Assembly (NCBI GenBank): GCA_039197065.1
Contig: JBCCUL010000001.1
Coordinates: 1-64,000 of the forward strand
Direction: 5' to 3'
DNA from: JANQPX01 sp039197065
Lineage (GTDB): Bacteria; Pseudomonadota; Alphaproteobacteria; Geminicoccales; Geminicoccaceae
DNA length: 64,000 nt
Below are positions 34,251 to 43,325 of the stretch, piece by piece. Made by a program: the position numbers and the translations under genes. Under the pieces are notes generated by a model. It had not been told where the DNA came from and searched no databases. It worked only from the letters and a program-made list of their open reading frames with translations. Every line of letters starts with the position of its first letter. Within the stretch, counting starts at the first letter, position 1.

Positions 34251-35933
34251 CTAACGAAGCGGCCAGGCAGCAATCGCATACCCCGCTAAAGTCTGCTGGC
34301 GGTCTCGTACATTCTCGGGCAACCAATCATCACGCTCGCCGATCATCGCAGTCGTCACGTAAGGTGAAGCGCTGAGCGCTTCTCGTTTCTGTGAGAATGG
34401 GAGGCTCTTCAGATCAGAATTTGTCTTCGCCCGAAGTAGAGCTAAGTTGCCGATACGCTTTGCATAGGTCTTCACATCATCATCTGTGAATTGTGGCCAA
34501 TTCTCTTCCGGCTTTAACGGTAGGACGTGTTCCAAGGTGATTACTGTTGCATCATCATTCGGGATAAGCCAAGGGTCAGGTTCTCCTTTAGCGGCGAGCT
34601 CAAGAGATCTTAGATAATACCTCGCAAACTGCGGCTTTGAAACTGTCGCGACTTCGAATGCTTCTCGGAATTGTTGATCGTTCGGAACGGTCGAGGATAG
34701 CGCCTCGGTCATTTGTGAAGCGGTGACAATCTCACCTTCCCATATCTTTCTCGCCATCTCACTAAGCGGCTTCTCAACCGACTGACTTGTAGTCCGCGAT
34801 GCGATGATTAGGCGAACGCCTATCGCGACAACTTTTTCGAATGCAGTCGCTGCCTCCTTTGCTGAGAATTGTTTGACAACGGCAAGAAGGATCGGTTTGA
34901 GCGGCTGAATGTTAAAAAGATTCAATACGCGCAAATTGTCCCTAACTTTTGGGAGGTGATTGCTCCATGCTGAACTTTCAGGATTTGAGATCGCCACATA
35001 GTCAGAGGCCATTGAATCCCAGGTTGATAACAATCGCACGCTTGATTGGGTACCTTTCGTTTGCGTGCGAATTCGATCGTAGACATCTTTCTGTTGAACA
35101 AACCCATTCGTTGCAATGAGCGCATGACGAATGAACGTCATAACCACATCATTGTCGTCAAGCGCCTCCAAGGTGCCCCGAATTGACGCCCATAGTTGCT
35201 GCGAGTCGCTAATACGATTGCCAGACTGCCCAAAGATGTAGTTCTTTATCATATCCGACTGAGAGACTTTTAAACCGCGGTCATTCAGGGTTTCAAACAT
35301 TCGAAATGCATTAACCGTGCTCGAAACCATTAAGAGGATAATTTTCGTCTTGTAGTGCAGATATTCGATCCAATCTTGAAAAGCAGTCCATTTCTCATTT
35401 TGTGGAAGCGGAGCGATCACCTTTTGCAGGTGTGATTTAGTAATATTATAGGCATTGATCAGCAATTCATGAGATGTCCTGTTCGGAACAAGGCTTCCTT
35501 GTGGTGTGCCGTGAACGATCAAGTCGTGAAAGACAGCTGTGTCAGCCGAGTTCAGTTTTAAGTTTGGTTGTTCTTCCAAGGATTTCTCATCTATCGAAAA
35601 CAGGAAACCCTCGATCAGCTTTCCTAGATTTTCACTACTTTCTCCGACAATGTGTCTCATGGCTGCTAATATGAGCGCGGTGGTCGCAAGTCGTTGTTGA
35701 CCATCGACAACTTCGAGAAGGCCTTTGTCTTTGCGGATCGTCACTATGGATCCAAGAAAGTGCTGTGGCTCGTCAGATGAGATCGCAAAGGTTATGTCTT
35801 CAAGTAGACTTTGGACCTCGTTTGACGTCCAGGCAAAGTCGCGCTGATTAGGTGGCTCCTCCAGTCGATAGCGCTTCAAAACGCCTCCGACGCCAAGCTG
35901 CTCAAATTCGATGGTGTCTTCTTTTGCTGACAT
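34251..35933 (-). CDS. GmrSD-type restriction/defence protein (DUF262-DUF1524)
   Basis: 560 aa from ATG 35933 (a TTG at 35945 is also possible). N-terminal DUF262 nucleotide-binding part with PPNQRDFAWT, HFLGSIVTI and VVDGQQRLATTALIL (about 75-90). Middle helical part with FETLNDRGLKVSQSDMIKNY. C-terminal DUF1524 HNH-like nuclease with EHVLPLKPEENW and RIGNLALL. GmrSD enzymes cleave phage DNA with modified cytosines; DUF262 uses nucleotide hydrolysis. It overlaps by a few bases the end of a small RHH gene and is distinctly lower in GC than its neighbours, pointing to horizontal gain. Confidence 0.85.
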   Translation of the reverse strand: MSAKEDTIEFEQLGVGGVLKRYRLEEPPNQRDFAWTSNEVQSLLEDITFAISSDEPQHFLGSIVTIRKDKGLLEVVDGQQRLATTALILAAMRHIVGESSENLGKLIEGFLFSIDEKSLEEQPNLKLNSADTAVFHDLIVHGTPQGSLVPNRTSHELLINAYNITKSHLQKVIAPLPQNEKWTAFQDWIEYLHYKTKIILLMVSSTVNAFRMFETLNDRGLKVSQSDMIKNYIFGQSGNRISDSQQLWASIRGTLEALDDNDVVMTFIRHALIATNGFVQQKDVYDRIRTQTKGTQSSVRLLSTWDSMASDYVAISNPESSAWSNHLPKVRDNLRVLNLFNIQPLKPILLAVVKQFSAKEAATAFEKVVAIGVRLIIASRTTSQSVEKPLSEMARKIWEGEIVTASQMTEALSSTVPNDQQFREAFEVATVSKPQFARYYLRSLELAAKGEPDPWLIPNDDATVITLEHVLPLKPEENWPQFTDDDVKTYAKRIGNLALLRAKTNSDLKSLPFSQKREALSASPYVTTAMIGERDDWLPENVRDRQQTLAGYAIAAWPLR

Positions 35934-35937
35934 CTGC

Positions 35938-36126
35938 TCACTCAATCGGTTTGATGAACGGCACTTTCATTCCCGCACTTTCTAGGTCGCGGATCGCAGC
36001 AAGCCTCAAACGCTCGCGTATCCATGAAGACGTTGGGATTCCCGCCAGACCAGCCGCCAGCTCAAACGCTGCTTTTTCTTCAGGCGAAAGACGAAGAAGG
36101 AGGGATTCGCTTTTTCTCGTGTCCAT
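35938..36126 (-). CDS. Small ribbon-helix-helix protein, regulator of the defence gene
   Basis: 62 aa. ESLLLRLSPEEKAAFELAAGLAGIPTSSWIRERL has the ribbon strand (LLLRL) and two helices of Arc/CopG/MobC-like RHH proteins, also the style of many antitoxins (DUF1778-like). The stop codon lies 5 nt before the ATG of the DUF262 gene, so both are one operon. Likely an autorepressor that keeps the nuclease low; the AT-rich palindromic promoter just upstream supports this. A toxin-antitoxin style role is a second option. Confidence 0.72.
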   Translation of the reverse strand: MDTRKSESLLLRLSPEEKAAFELAAGLAGIPTSSWIRERLRLAAIRDLESAGMKVPFIKPIE

Positions 36127-36130
36127 ATTG

Positions 36131-36190
36131 AATGTATATCAATTCGCAATACGAAATGCAATTCTTTTCGTAATTGTATATCGTTAAGAT
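36131..36190 (-). promoter_or_regulatory. AT-rich palindromic promoter of the RHH-GmrSD operon
   Basis: ACGAAA (36151-36156) and TTTCGT (36166-36171) are inverse arms around a 9-nt centre. On both sides a GTATATC copy lies as a direct repeat (36134-36140 and 36176-36182). The repeats sit directly upstream of the RHH start codon, where an autorepressor of this fold would bind. Confidence 0.5.
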
Positions 36191-36725
36191 ATATTAGTGA
36201 GAAGGCACGGTAAGGATAGGGGCCCACGGCGTTATCTCCGTAGCATCGTTAAAAGTGATGGTTTTCGGGCAGTTGCTTGCCGTACGGACACAAGCGGCAA
36301 CCTACACGGTGCTGTTAGTCGACACCGGTGAGGCGTGCGACGCGCAGACGGATATCATAATCCACGCCTTCCCTGCCCAAGCATGCAGGCCGACGAAACC
36401 TTGTCGTTTGTCTTTGCGGAAATTGAGAACACGGAAGCGACCGAAGCCGCCCCAGAGAACCCCGTTGACATATGAAAGTGCGCCCAATCAACACTGAGTA
36501 ACAAGCTGGTTTGAGCATGGACAGTATGCGACGGTGATAGAACTTCGGCGATGAGCCTCGCGAATCGCGCCAAACTCAAGTCAGACGGCCACCACCCAGC
36601 CTCTGGACCATCGAGAGTAGATTTGGCGGCGAACTCGATTGCGCCAAGCGTTTAGAGCATATCGATACGCTTATAGCTGAGCGTTCATCACCGACGGCCG
36701 CAAGTCAACGAAGTGGTCGTACCAC
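36191..36725. other. Intergenic stretch, no recognised gene
   Basis: About 535 nt between the defence operon and ispB. Three minus-strand frames and one plus-strand frame of 60-80 codons overlap around 36255-36580, none with a clear motif or ribosome site. Possibly decayed gene debris at the edge of the island. Confidence 0.45.
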
Positions 36726-37742
36726 TCAATAAATTCGCTCCATGCAGAAGTCGACGAGGTCGAGCATGGCGGATTTGGCGGGGCTTTCGGCGAAGTCTTT
36801 GAGTGCCGTCCTGGCTTTGTCGGCGTAGTCGGTGGCGCGGGTCATGCTGTCTTTCAGGGTGCCGTGACGTTCCATCAGCTGGATGGCGGTCTTGAAGTCT
36901 TCGGGCGTCTGTTCGCCTTCTTCGAGCGTGCGCTGCCAGAAGGTTTTTTCATCCTCGTCGCCGCGTTCGAAGGCGAGGACGACCGGGAGGGTGATCTTTC
37001 CGTCCTTGAAATCGTCGCCGACATTCTTGCCGAGATCGGCTTCTCGCGCGTTGTAGTCGAGAACGTCGTCGACCAACTGGAAGACGATGCCCAAATTCTC
37101 ACCATAGCTTCTTAAACAATCCGCTTCGGCCCGCGGCCGATCTGCCACCACGGCGCCGAGTTCGGCGGCGGCGGCGAACAGGGTCGCGGTTTTGGCGGAG
37201 ATCACCTCCATGTAAGCGGCTTCGGTGGTCTCGGTGTCGTTGGCGGTGATCAGCTGCGCCACCTCGCCCTCGGCGATCACGGCTGAGGCGTCCGAGAGGA
37301 TTTTCAGGACCTGGAGCGATCCGTCGTCGACCATGAGCTGGAACGCGCGTGCGAACAGGAAGTCGCCCACCAGAACGCTCGGCTTGTTGCCCCAGACGGC
37401 ATTCGCCGTGGCGTTGCCGCGCCTAAGATCGGACTGGTCGACGACGTCGTCATGCAGCAGTGTTGCGGTGTGGATAAACTCGACGGCGGCTGCGAGGCCG
37501 TGATGGCGGCTTCCCTGATAGCCGCAGAGGCTGGCGGCGATGAGCGTCAGCATCGGCCGCACCCGCTTGCCGCCGGCGCTCACGAGATGACCGGCGAGTT
37601 CCGGGATCAGGCTGACCCGGCTTTCCAGTCTCGCAACGATCAGCCGATTGACCTCGGCCATGTCAGCGGCAACCAGCCGCTGAACCGGTTCCAGCTTGTC
37701 GTGGTCAGGCTGGGCTTGGAGCGTCGAACCGGCAGCAGTCAA
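36726..37742 (-). CDS. ispB: Polyprenyl diphosphate synthase (octaprenyl/decaprenyl type)
   Basis: 338 aa. First Asp-rich motif LLHDDVVDQSDLRRGN (about 96-111), second QLVDDVLDYN (about 224-233), plus GGKRVRPMLTLIAA near residue 55. These mark a trans-long-chain prenyl synthase. It makes the side chain of ubiquinone; alphaproteobacteria usually make UQ-10, so a decaprenyl product is likely but not provable. Divergent from the DUF2007-methyltransferase-protease-glyQS block, a conserved order in Rhizobiales. Confidence 0.93.
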   Translation of the reverse strand: MTAAGSTLQAQPDHDKLEPVQRLVAADMAEVNRLIVARLESRVSLIPELAGHLVSAGGKRVRPMLTLIAASLCGYQGSRHHGLAAAVEFIHTATLLHDDVVDQSDLRRGNATANAVWGNKPSVLVGDFLFARAFQLMVDDGSLQVLKILSDASAVIAEGEVAQLITANDTETTEAAYMEVISAKTATLFAAAAELGAVVADRPRAEADCLRSYGENLGIVFQLVDDVLDYNAREADLGKNVGDDFKDGKITLPVVLAFERGDEDEKTFWQRTLEEGEQTPEDFKTAIQLMERHGTLKDSMTRATDYADKARTALKDFAESPAKSAMLDLVDFCMERIY

Positions 37743-38019
37743 GCGAATGTCCCCCAGAAGAAATCAACCCGTAACCTTAGCTAGCAGCGCTGGCGCGGCC
37801 GCGCAAACCGCTGATTGCCGCGGCTTCACCCTCGAAGTCCATATAGTTCGTCCCGTTCGTTATCAAAGCGTTGGCATGAGCGCTTTGCAGCTGCTGAGGC
37901 AAAGGTGGCGTCTCGCTGTTGACCATGAGCCGATTGTGCTTTTGTTTTCAAGCCGTGTGGGCGATCCTCTCGTTGCGCCGGGCGCATTGGCCCGGTCATG
38001 GCATTTGGGAAAAGCGCTG

Positions 38020-38238
38020 ATGCGGGAACTTTTGCGTTCAACCGATCTGGTTCATTTGTCCTGGGCTCGTGCTACGCTCCAGGCCGATGGTATTGACTGC
38101 GTGATCCTTGATGAGCATGTCAGCGGCATCGAGGGCGGCATCAATGCCTTTCCGCGCCGCATGATGGTCGCCGACGAGGTCTTCGAGCGCGCGAAAACCC
38201 TTCTTCAGCTTGCCGAAGCGAAATTGAATGGTGGATGA
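38020..38238 (+). CDS. DUF2007 family protein
   Basis: 72 aa from ATG 38020. MRELLRSTDLVHLSWARATLQADGI, DCVILDEHVSGIEGG and PRRMMVADEVFERAKTLL cover the whole small DUF2007 domain (putative signal-transducing, PII-like shape). Its end overlaps the start of the next gene by 11 nt. The longer upstream frame has no similarity to the family. Confidence 0.85.
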   Translation: MRELLRSTDLVHLSWARATLQADGIDCVILDEHVSGIEGGINAFPRRMMVADEVFERAKTLLQLAEAKLNGG

Positions 38239-39097
38239 TCAGGACTTAAGCGAGGACGCGCTGCTCGGCGGCAGTCTCCGGTTTTTCCAGCCCCAGCGCG
38301 GCTATCGGGTGGCTGTCGACCCGATTTTTCTCGCAGCCGCGGTGCCGGCGGAGCAGGGCGAGCAAATCCTGGACGTCGGCGCCGGCAGCGGTGCCGCCTT
38401 GCTGTGCCTCGCCGCACGCATACCCACCTGCCGCCTGGTCGGCATCGAGCTGCAGCGCGATCTTCTGCGCATCGCCAACACCAATATCGAAGCGAACGGC
38501 TTTGCCCAGCGTGCGGAGATGATCGCGGGCGATCTCGCCAAGCTGCCGCCCAGGCTGATGGCGGCGAGCTTCGATCACGTCATGACCAATCCGCCTTTCA
38601 TGAGCGCCGAGGCCGGCACCGCTTCGCCCATCCGCCAGCGCGCCGACGCCCATGTGGAGGGCCAGCTCGATCTCACCGGCTGGCTGAAGGGCAGCCTTTT
38701 GATGCTGAAAAGCGGCGGCTCGCTCACCATCATCCACCGCGCCGATCGCCTGGGCGAGCTTCTCACCGCGATCGACGGCAAGATCGGCGACACCGTGGTC
38801 TACCCGCTCTGGCCCAAGGCTGACGGCCGGCCGGCGAAGCGCATCCTGATCCAAGGCTGGAAAGACGCCAAAGGCCCGCTCCGACTGGCGCAGGGCCTGG
38901 TGGTCCACGAGGCCGACGGGCGCTATTCCCAGACTGCAGGTGCCGTGCTCCGCGCCGGCAAGGCGATGCCGCTAAGACCGCCGCGTGCGGAACGTTCACA
39001 GCGTGCGGAACGTTCACAGCGTGTGGAGCGTCCACAGCGCGTTGAGCATTCAAAGCAGGATCCCCTGCCTCCGAGGGAGCGGCGCGGCCATGCTTGA
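38228..39097 (+). CDS. TrmN6-like SAM-dependent methyltransferase
   Basis: 289 aa. SAM motif ILDVGAGSGAALLCLAAR (about 47-64), acidic end of strand 2 (GIELQRDLL), and the N6-adenine/N5-glutamine catalytic motif NPPF (about 121-124). Typical of tRNA1(Val) A37 N6-methyltransferases. Residues about 253-280 form a low-complexity basic tail made by a four-fold 18-bp repeat (RAERSQ-like units) that is not part of the enzyme. Overlaps neighbours on both sides (11 nt and 8 nt). Confidence 0.85.
   Translation: MVDDQDLSEDALLGGSLRFFQPQRGYRVAVDPIFLAAAVPAEQGEQILDVGAGSGAALLCLAARIPTCRLVGIELQRDLLRIANTNIEANGFAQRAEMIAGDLAKLPPRLMAASFDHVMTNPPFMSAEAGTASPIRQRADAHVEGQLDLTGWLKGSLLMLKSGGSLTIIHRADRLGELLTAIDGKIGDTVVYPLWPKADGRPAKRILIQGWKDAKGPLRLAQGLVVHEADGRYSQTAGAVLRAGKAMPLRPPRAERSQRAERSQRVERPQRVEHSKQDPLPPRERRGHA
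38984..39055 (+). repeat. Four 18-bp tandem repeats within a coding region
   Basis: Units at 38984-39001 and 39002-39019 are identical (CGTGCGGAACGTTCACAG); 39020-39037 and 39038-39055 are diverged copies. The unit length is a multiple of three, so copy number can vary without breaking the methyltransferase frame. Confidence 0.88.
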
Positions 39098-39965
39098 GCC
39101 GATCAAGTCAAAGCTGCGCTGGCCGCCCTTCGGCAAGAAAGCGCCGGTCGTCCCGGTCATCCGTCTCGCCGGCGTGATCGGCGCCGGCGGCGGCGGACTT
39201 CGCGGCGAGGGCCTTTCCTTGGCAGGCCTGAGCAGCAGCATCGAGCGTGCGTTCAAGATACGCGGCGCCAAAGCGGTGGCGCTCGCCATCAACAGCCCCG
39301 GCGGCTCGCCGGTGCAGTCCGCGCTGATCGCCGAGCGCATCCGCACCCTGGCCGCCGAGCAGGAGATCCCGGTCATCGCCTTCGTCGAGGATGTCGGCGC
39401 ATCCGGCGGCTATTGGCTGGCGCTCGCCGCCGATGAGATCTTCGCCGACGCCAATTCGATCGTCGGCAGCATCGGCGTGATATCAGCGGGCTTCGGCTTC
39501 GTCGAAACCATACAGAAGCTCGGCGTCGAGCGCCGGGTCTACACGGCAGGCCAATCGAAGTCCCTCCTCGATCCGTTCCGGCCCGAAGACCCGGAAGGCG
39601 TCGAGCGGCTGAAGACCATCATGGAGGATTGTCACGCCAGCTTCAGGACCTGGGTCCGCGAGCGGCGTGGCGAGAAGCTCAAGGGCGAGGACACGGATCT
39701 CTTCGAAGGCCAGGTCTGGGCCGGCACGGGAGCCCTCGACATCGGCCTGATCGACGGCCTCGGCCATCTGCATAGCGTTCTGAAGGAGCGCTTCGGCGAT
39801 GATGTGAAGCTGCCGCTGGTCACCAAGCCGAAACCCTGGTGGCAGCGCCGCCTCCGCATGGGGAGCGCCGCCCCTGGCGGCAGCTTGACGGAGCCAAGGG
39901 ATTGGATCGATGGTGCGCTGGACAGCCTGGAAGAGCGGGCGCTCTGGGCGCGTTTCGGGCTTTGA
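39090..39965 (+). CDS. S49 family peptidase (SppA/SohB-like)
   Basis: 291 aa from ATG 39090. Nucleophile Ser in EDVGASGGYWLALAADEI and the Lys base in TAGQSKSLLDPFRPED, with INSPGGSPVQSALIAERI as the oxyanion strand. The short form lacks the N-terminal SppA half and has no clear membrane segment, unlike SppA of E. coli. Probably degrades signal peptides or other membrane-released peptides. Overlaps the methyltransferase stop by 8 nt. Confidence 0.9.
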   Translation: MLEPIKSKLRWPPFGKKAPVVPVIRLAGVIGAGGGGLRGEGLSLAGLSSSIERAFKIRGAKAVALAINSPGGSPVQSALIAERIRTLAAEQEIPVIAFVEDVGASGGYWLALAADEIFADANSIVGSIGVISAGFGFVETIQKLGVERRVYTAGQSKSLLDPFRPEDPEGVERLKTIMEDCHASFRTWVRERRGEKLKGEDTDLFEGQVWAGTGALDIGLIDGLGHLHSVLKERFGDDVKLPLVTKPKPWWQRRLRMGSAAPGGSLTEPRDWIDGALDSLEERALWARFGL

Positions 39966-39977
39966 GAAAGCAAGGAT

Positions 39978-40211
39978 ATGATCAGCAAAATCCTCTTCAC
40001 CATCGCCGCGGTGGTCGCCATCTGGAAGGCGTTCACGCTGATTTCCAAGCTCACCGGCAACACCGGCGGGGGCTTGCCACGCTCCGGGAATACAGGTGGT
40101 GGGCGCGAAGCCGCTCGCCCGGGGGAGCCCAAGGCCGTCGAGATGATCGCCTGCCCGCGTTGCGGCGCTTACATCGATCCGCGCGAGCGCTGCAAGGATT
40201 GCAAACCCTGA
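39978..40211 (+). CDS. Small membrane-anchored zinc-ribbon protein
   Basis: 77 aa. N-terminal hydrophobic helix (ISKILFTIAAVVAIWKAF), a Gly-rich linker (GNTGGGLPRSGNTGGG) and two Cys pairs, CPRCGAYI and CKDCKP, at the C-terminus. This resembles short PP0621-like proteins of unknown role. Lies 12 nt after the peptidase gene and precedes glyQ, so likely co-transcribed. Confidence 0.75.
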   Translation: MISKILFTIAAVVAIWKAFTLISKLTGNTGGGLPRSGNTGGGREAARPGEPKAVEMIACPRCGAYIDPRERCKDCKP

Positions 40212-40330
40212 CCCAAGCCGCCAGCCGGCCCCTGCGGCACTGCTGCGCTTGATTCTGTCCTGACCGCTCAGTAAGGTCCGACACCGCGCGAAACCACCAT
40301 CATCGCCCCTCATTCATTCATGAAAAAATT

Positions 40331-41233
40331 GTGACCGTATCGCCCGCCAACAGCTTTCAGGACCTCATCCTGACCCTGCAGCAGTTCTGGTCAGCCCAGG
40401 GCTGCCTGCTCCTCCAGCCCTATGACATGGAAGTCGGCGCCGGCACCTTCCATCCCGCCACCACGCTCCGAGCACTTGGCCCCGAGCCCTGGAACGCCGC
40501 CTATGTCCAACCAAGCCGTCGCCCGACCGACGGCCGCTACGGCGAAAACCCCAACCGGCTGCAGCATTACTACCAGTTCCAGGTGATCATGAAGCCGTCA
40601 CCGGCGAACTTGCAGGAGCTCTATCTGGACAGTCTGAGAGCCATCGGCATCGACTTCGAGAACCACGACATCCGCTTCGTCGAGGATGACTGGGAAAGCC
40701 CGACGCTCGGCGCCTGGGGCCTCGGCTGGGAGGTCTGGTGCGACGGCATGGAGGTCTCGCAGTTCACCTACTTCCAGCAGGTCGGCGGCTTCGACTGCAA
40801 GCCGGTCTCGGGCGAGCTCACCTACGGCCTCGAACGCCTCGCCATGTATGTCCAGGGCATCGAGAACGTCTACGACCTGAACTTCAACGGCCAGGGCGTG
40901 CGCTACGGCGAGGTGTTTCACCAGGCCGAGCGCGAATACTCCGCCCACAATTTCGAGCGCGCCGACACCGAGCGCCTGTTTCGCCATTTCGAGGATGCCG
41001 AGGCCGAATGCGCCTCGCTCCTGGGCGAGGGCTCCGGCGACAACACGCCCCCCTTGCCGCTGCCCGCCTATGACCAATGCCTGAAGGCGAGCCATCTCTT
41101 CAATCTCCTGGATGCGCGCGGCGTCATCAGCGTCACCGAGCGCGCCGCCTATATCGGCCGCGTCAGGGCGCTCGCCAAAGGCTGCTGCGAAGCCTGGCTC
41201 GCCTCCCATGCGGGAGTTGCTCAACATGGCTGA
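40331..41233 (+). CDS. glyQ: Glycyl-tRNA synthetase alpha subunit
   Basis: 300 aa from a GTG at 40331. SFQDLILTLQQFWSAQGC opens the family; QPYDMEVGAGTFHPATTLRALG and NRLQHYYQFQVIMKPSP carry class II motifs 1-2, and GLERLAMYVQG motif 3. Works as an alpha2beta2 tetramer with GlyS. Its last bases overlap glyS by 8 nt, which should keep the subunits in step. Confidence 0.97.
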   Translation: MTVSPANSFQDLILTLQQFWSAQGCLLLQPYDMEVGAGTFHPATTLRALGPEPWNAAYVQPSRRPTDGRYGENPNRLQHYYQFQVIMKPSPANLQELYLDSLRAIGIDFENHDIRFVEDDWESPTLGAWGLGWEVWCDGMEVSQFTYFQQVGGFDCKPVSGELTYGLERLAMYVQGIENVYDLNFNGQGVRYGEVFHQAEREYSAHNFERADTERLFRHFEDAEAECASLLGEGSGDNTPPLPLPAYDQCLKASHLFNLLDARGVISVTERAAYIGRVRALAKGCCEAWLASHAGVAQHG

Positions 41234-43325
41234 GCTTCTCCTCGAACTGCTCTCCGAAGAAATCCCGGCGCGCATGCAGGTGCGGGCGAAGGAGGATCTC
41301 GGATCGCTCGTCAGCAAGGCGCTTGACGAAGCTGAACTGTCCTACGGCAAGGTCGAGACCTTCGCGACGCCAAGGCGTCTCGTCCTGGTGATCGAGGACC
41401 TTGCGAGCCAGCAGCAGGATGTCGACGTCGAACGAAAGGGCCCCAGGGTCGGTGCCCCCGAAAAGGCGCTTGAAGGCTTCAAACGTTCCCTCGGCACGGA
41501 TAGCTACGAGCTGACCGAAGAAGAGGACAAGAAAGGCGCTTTCTACGTTGCCCGTTTCAGAAAGGTCGGCATACCGACCACCGACGTTCTGGCTGAGATC
41601 GTCCCGGATGTCCTGAAAGCCTTCCCCTGGCCCAAATCCATGCGCTGGTCCGACCATGACATCCGCTGGGTCAGACCGTTGCACGGCATGCTTTGTCTGT
41701 TGGATGGCGCCGTGGTGCCGTTCGCTTTCGGCCCCGTGACCTCCGGCGACACCAGCCGCGGCCATCGCTTTCATGCGCCGGAACCCTTCGAGGTCCAGAA
41801 CTTCGAGCACTACAGGAAAGAGCTGGCGCGCCGCTTCGTGGTACTGGATCGCGACGAGCGCCGGGACGGCATCAAGGGCCAGGCCGAGCTGATCGCCAAG
41901 CAGCACGGCCTTCGCCTCCGCGACGACCAGGGGCTGCTCGAAGAGGTCACCGGCCTGGTCGAATGGCCGGTCGCGGTCACCGGCACGATCGACAAGGACT
42001 TCATGGACCTGCCGCCCGAGGTCTTGGTCACCTCCATGCGCGCGCATCAAAAATACCTGGCGCTTGAGGACGAGAAGGGGAACTTGGCCGCCAAGTTCGT
42101 CGCGATCGCCAATCTCGAAGCGAAGGACGGCGGTGCAGCGATCATCGCCGGCAACGAACGCGTGCTGCGCGCCCGCCTCTGGGACGCCAAGTTCTTTTGG
42201 GACCAGGACGGTCGCCGACCGTTGAGTGAACTGGTGCCCAAGCTGGACGACATCGTGTTCCACGCCAAGCTTGGCTCCCTCGGCGACAAAGTCAGGCGTA
42301 TCGAGACGCTGGCCGGCTGGCTCGCTGAGCGAATCGAAGGGGCCGAGCCAGCCCAAGCCAGCCGCGCCGCCCATCTGGCGAAAGCCGATCTGGTATCAGG
42401 CATGGTTGGCGAGTTTCCTGAACTTCAGGGGCTCATGGGAAGCTATTACGCTAAAGGACATGGCGAGCCCGATGCTATCGCCGCTGCGATCGGTGATCAC
42501 TACGCGCCGGAGGGACCGAACGACGCCTGTCCGACAGCCCCGCTCAGCATCGCTCTGGCCTTGGCCGACAAGCTGGATACCCTCGCCGGATTCTTCGCGA
42601 TCGACGAGAAACCGACGGGTTCCAAAGACCCCTTCGCCCTTCGCCGCGCCGCCCTCGGCGTAATCCGCCTGATCCTGGAAAACGACATCCGGCTGCCGCT
42701 GAAAATCGCTTTCAGTCAGGCTTTGACGGGTCACAATCTTCAGTCATCGGCGGAAAACGAATCGTTTGTTGACGGCCTCTTAACCTTCTTCGGCGATCGT
42801 CTGAAGGTGCATCTTAAGGCGTCAGGCGTGCGCCATGATTTGATCAGCGCCGTTTTCGCAACTGGTGATGACGATCTGGTCCGTGTGCTTGCCAGAGTGG
42901 AAGCGCTGGAGACGTTTCTTGCCAGCGATGATGGCGCCAATCTTCTCGCTGGCTATCGAAGGGCGAACAACATCGTCCGCATCGAGCAGAAGAAGGACGA
43001 AGCGCGGCTGGATGGCAGGGTCGATGATGCGCTCCTCGAAGCGGAGGAAGAACGTGTCCTCTATGATGGCCTGACGACGGCCACGTCCCGCATCGATCGC
43101 GCTGTGAAGGCCGAGAATTTCACCGATGCCATGTCGGCGCTCGCCAATGTACGGGAGCCGATCGACAGCTTCTTCGAGCGCGTCATCGTCAATGCGGACG
43201 ATCAGGACGTGCGAAAAAACCGTCTTAATCTCTTGAGCAACATTCACCGATCGATCGCGACGATCGCTGACTTTTCCTTGATCGAAGATGTCGTGAACGA
43301 CAACAAGAGTAGGCAGGTCGCTTGA
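41226..43325 (+). CDS. glyS: Glycyl-tRNA synthetase beta subunit
   Basis: 699 aa from ATG 41226. AELLLELLSEEIPARM is the usual start. The HD-like region DVLVTSMRAHQKYLAL is replaced here by PPEVLVTSMRAHQKYLAL with AKFVAIANLEA, and the tail holds the anticodon-binding helical part (RVDDALLEAEEERVLYDGL). Binds tRNA-Gly. Its stop overlaps the ppdK start (TTGATG). Confidence 0.97.
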   Translation: MAELLLELLSEEIPARMQVRAKEDLGSLVSKALDEAELSYGKVETFATPRRLVLVIEDLASQQQDVDVERKGPRVGAPEKALEGFKRSLGTDSYELTEEEDKKGAFYVARFRKVGIPTTDVLAEIVPDVLKAFPWPKSMRWSDHDIRWVRPLHGMLCLLDGAVVPFAFGPVTSGDTSRGHRFHAPEPFEVQNFEHYRKELARRFVVLDRDERRDGIKGQAELIAKQHGLRLRDDQGLLEEVTGLVEWPVAVTGTIDKDFMDLPPEVLVTSMRAHQKYLALEDEKGNLAAKFVAIANLEAKDGGAAIIAGNERVLRARLWDAKFFWDQDGRRPLSELVPKLDDIVFHAKLGSLGDKVRRIETLAGWLAERIEGAEPAQASRAAHLAKADLVSGMVGEFPELQGLMGSYYAKGHGEPDAIAAAIGDHYAPEGPNDACPTAPLSIALALADKLDTLAGFFAIDEKPTGSKDPFALRRAALGVIRLILENDIRLPLKIAFSQALTGHNLQSSAENESFVDGLLTFFGDRLKVHLKASGVRHDLISAVFATGDDDLVRVLARVEALETFLASDDGANLLAGYRRANNIVRIEQKKDEARLDGRVDDALLEAEEERVLYDGLTTATSRIDRAVKAENFTDAMSALANVREPIDSFFERVIVNADDQDVRKNRLNLLSNIHRSIATIADFSLIEDVVNDNKSRQVA

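Noticed and set aside
41163..42374. 403-codon minus-strand frame inside glyS
   Set aside because: Antisense frame over a complete glyS with correct motifs; typical artefact of high-GC codon use.
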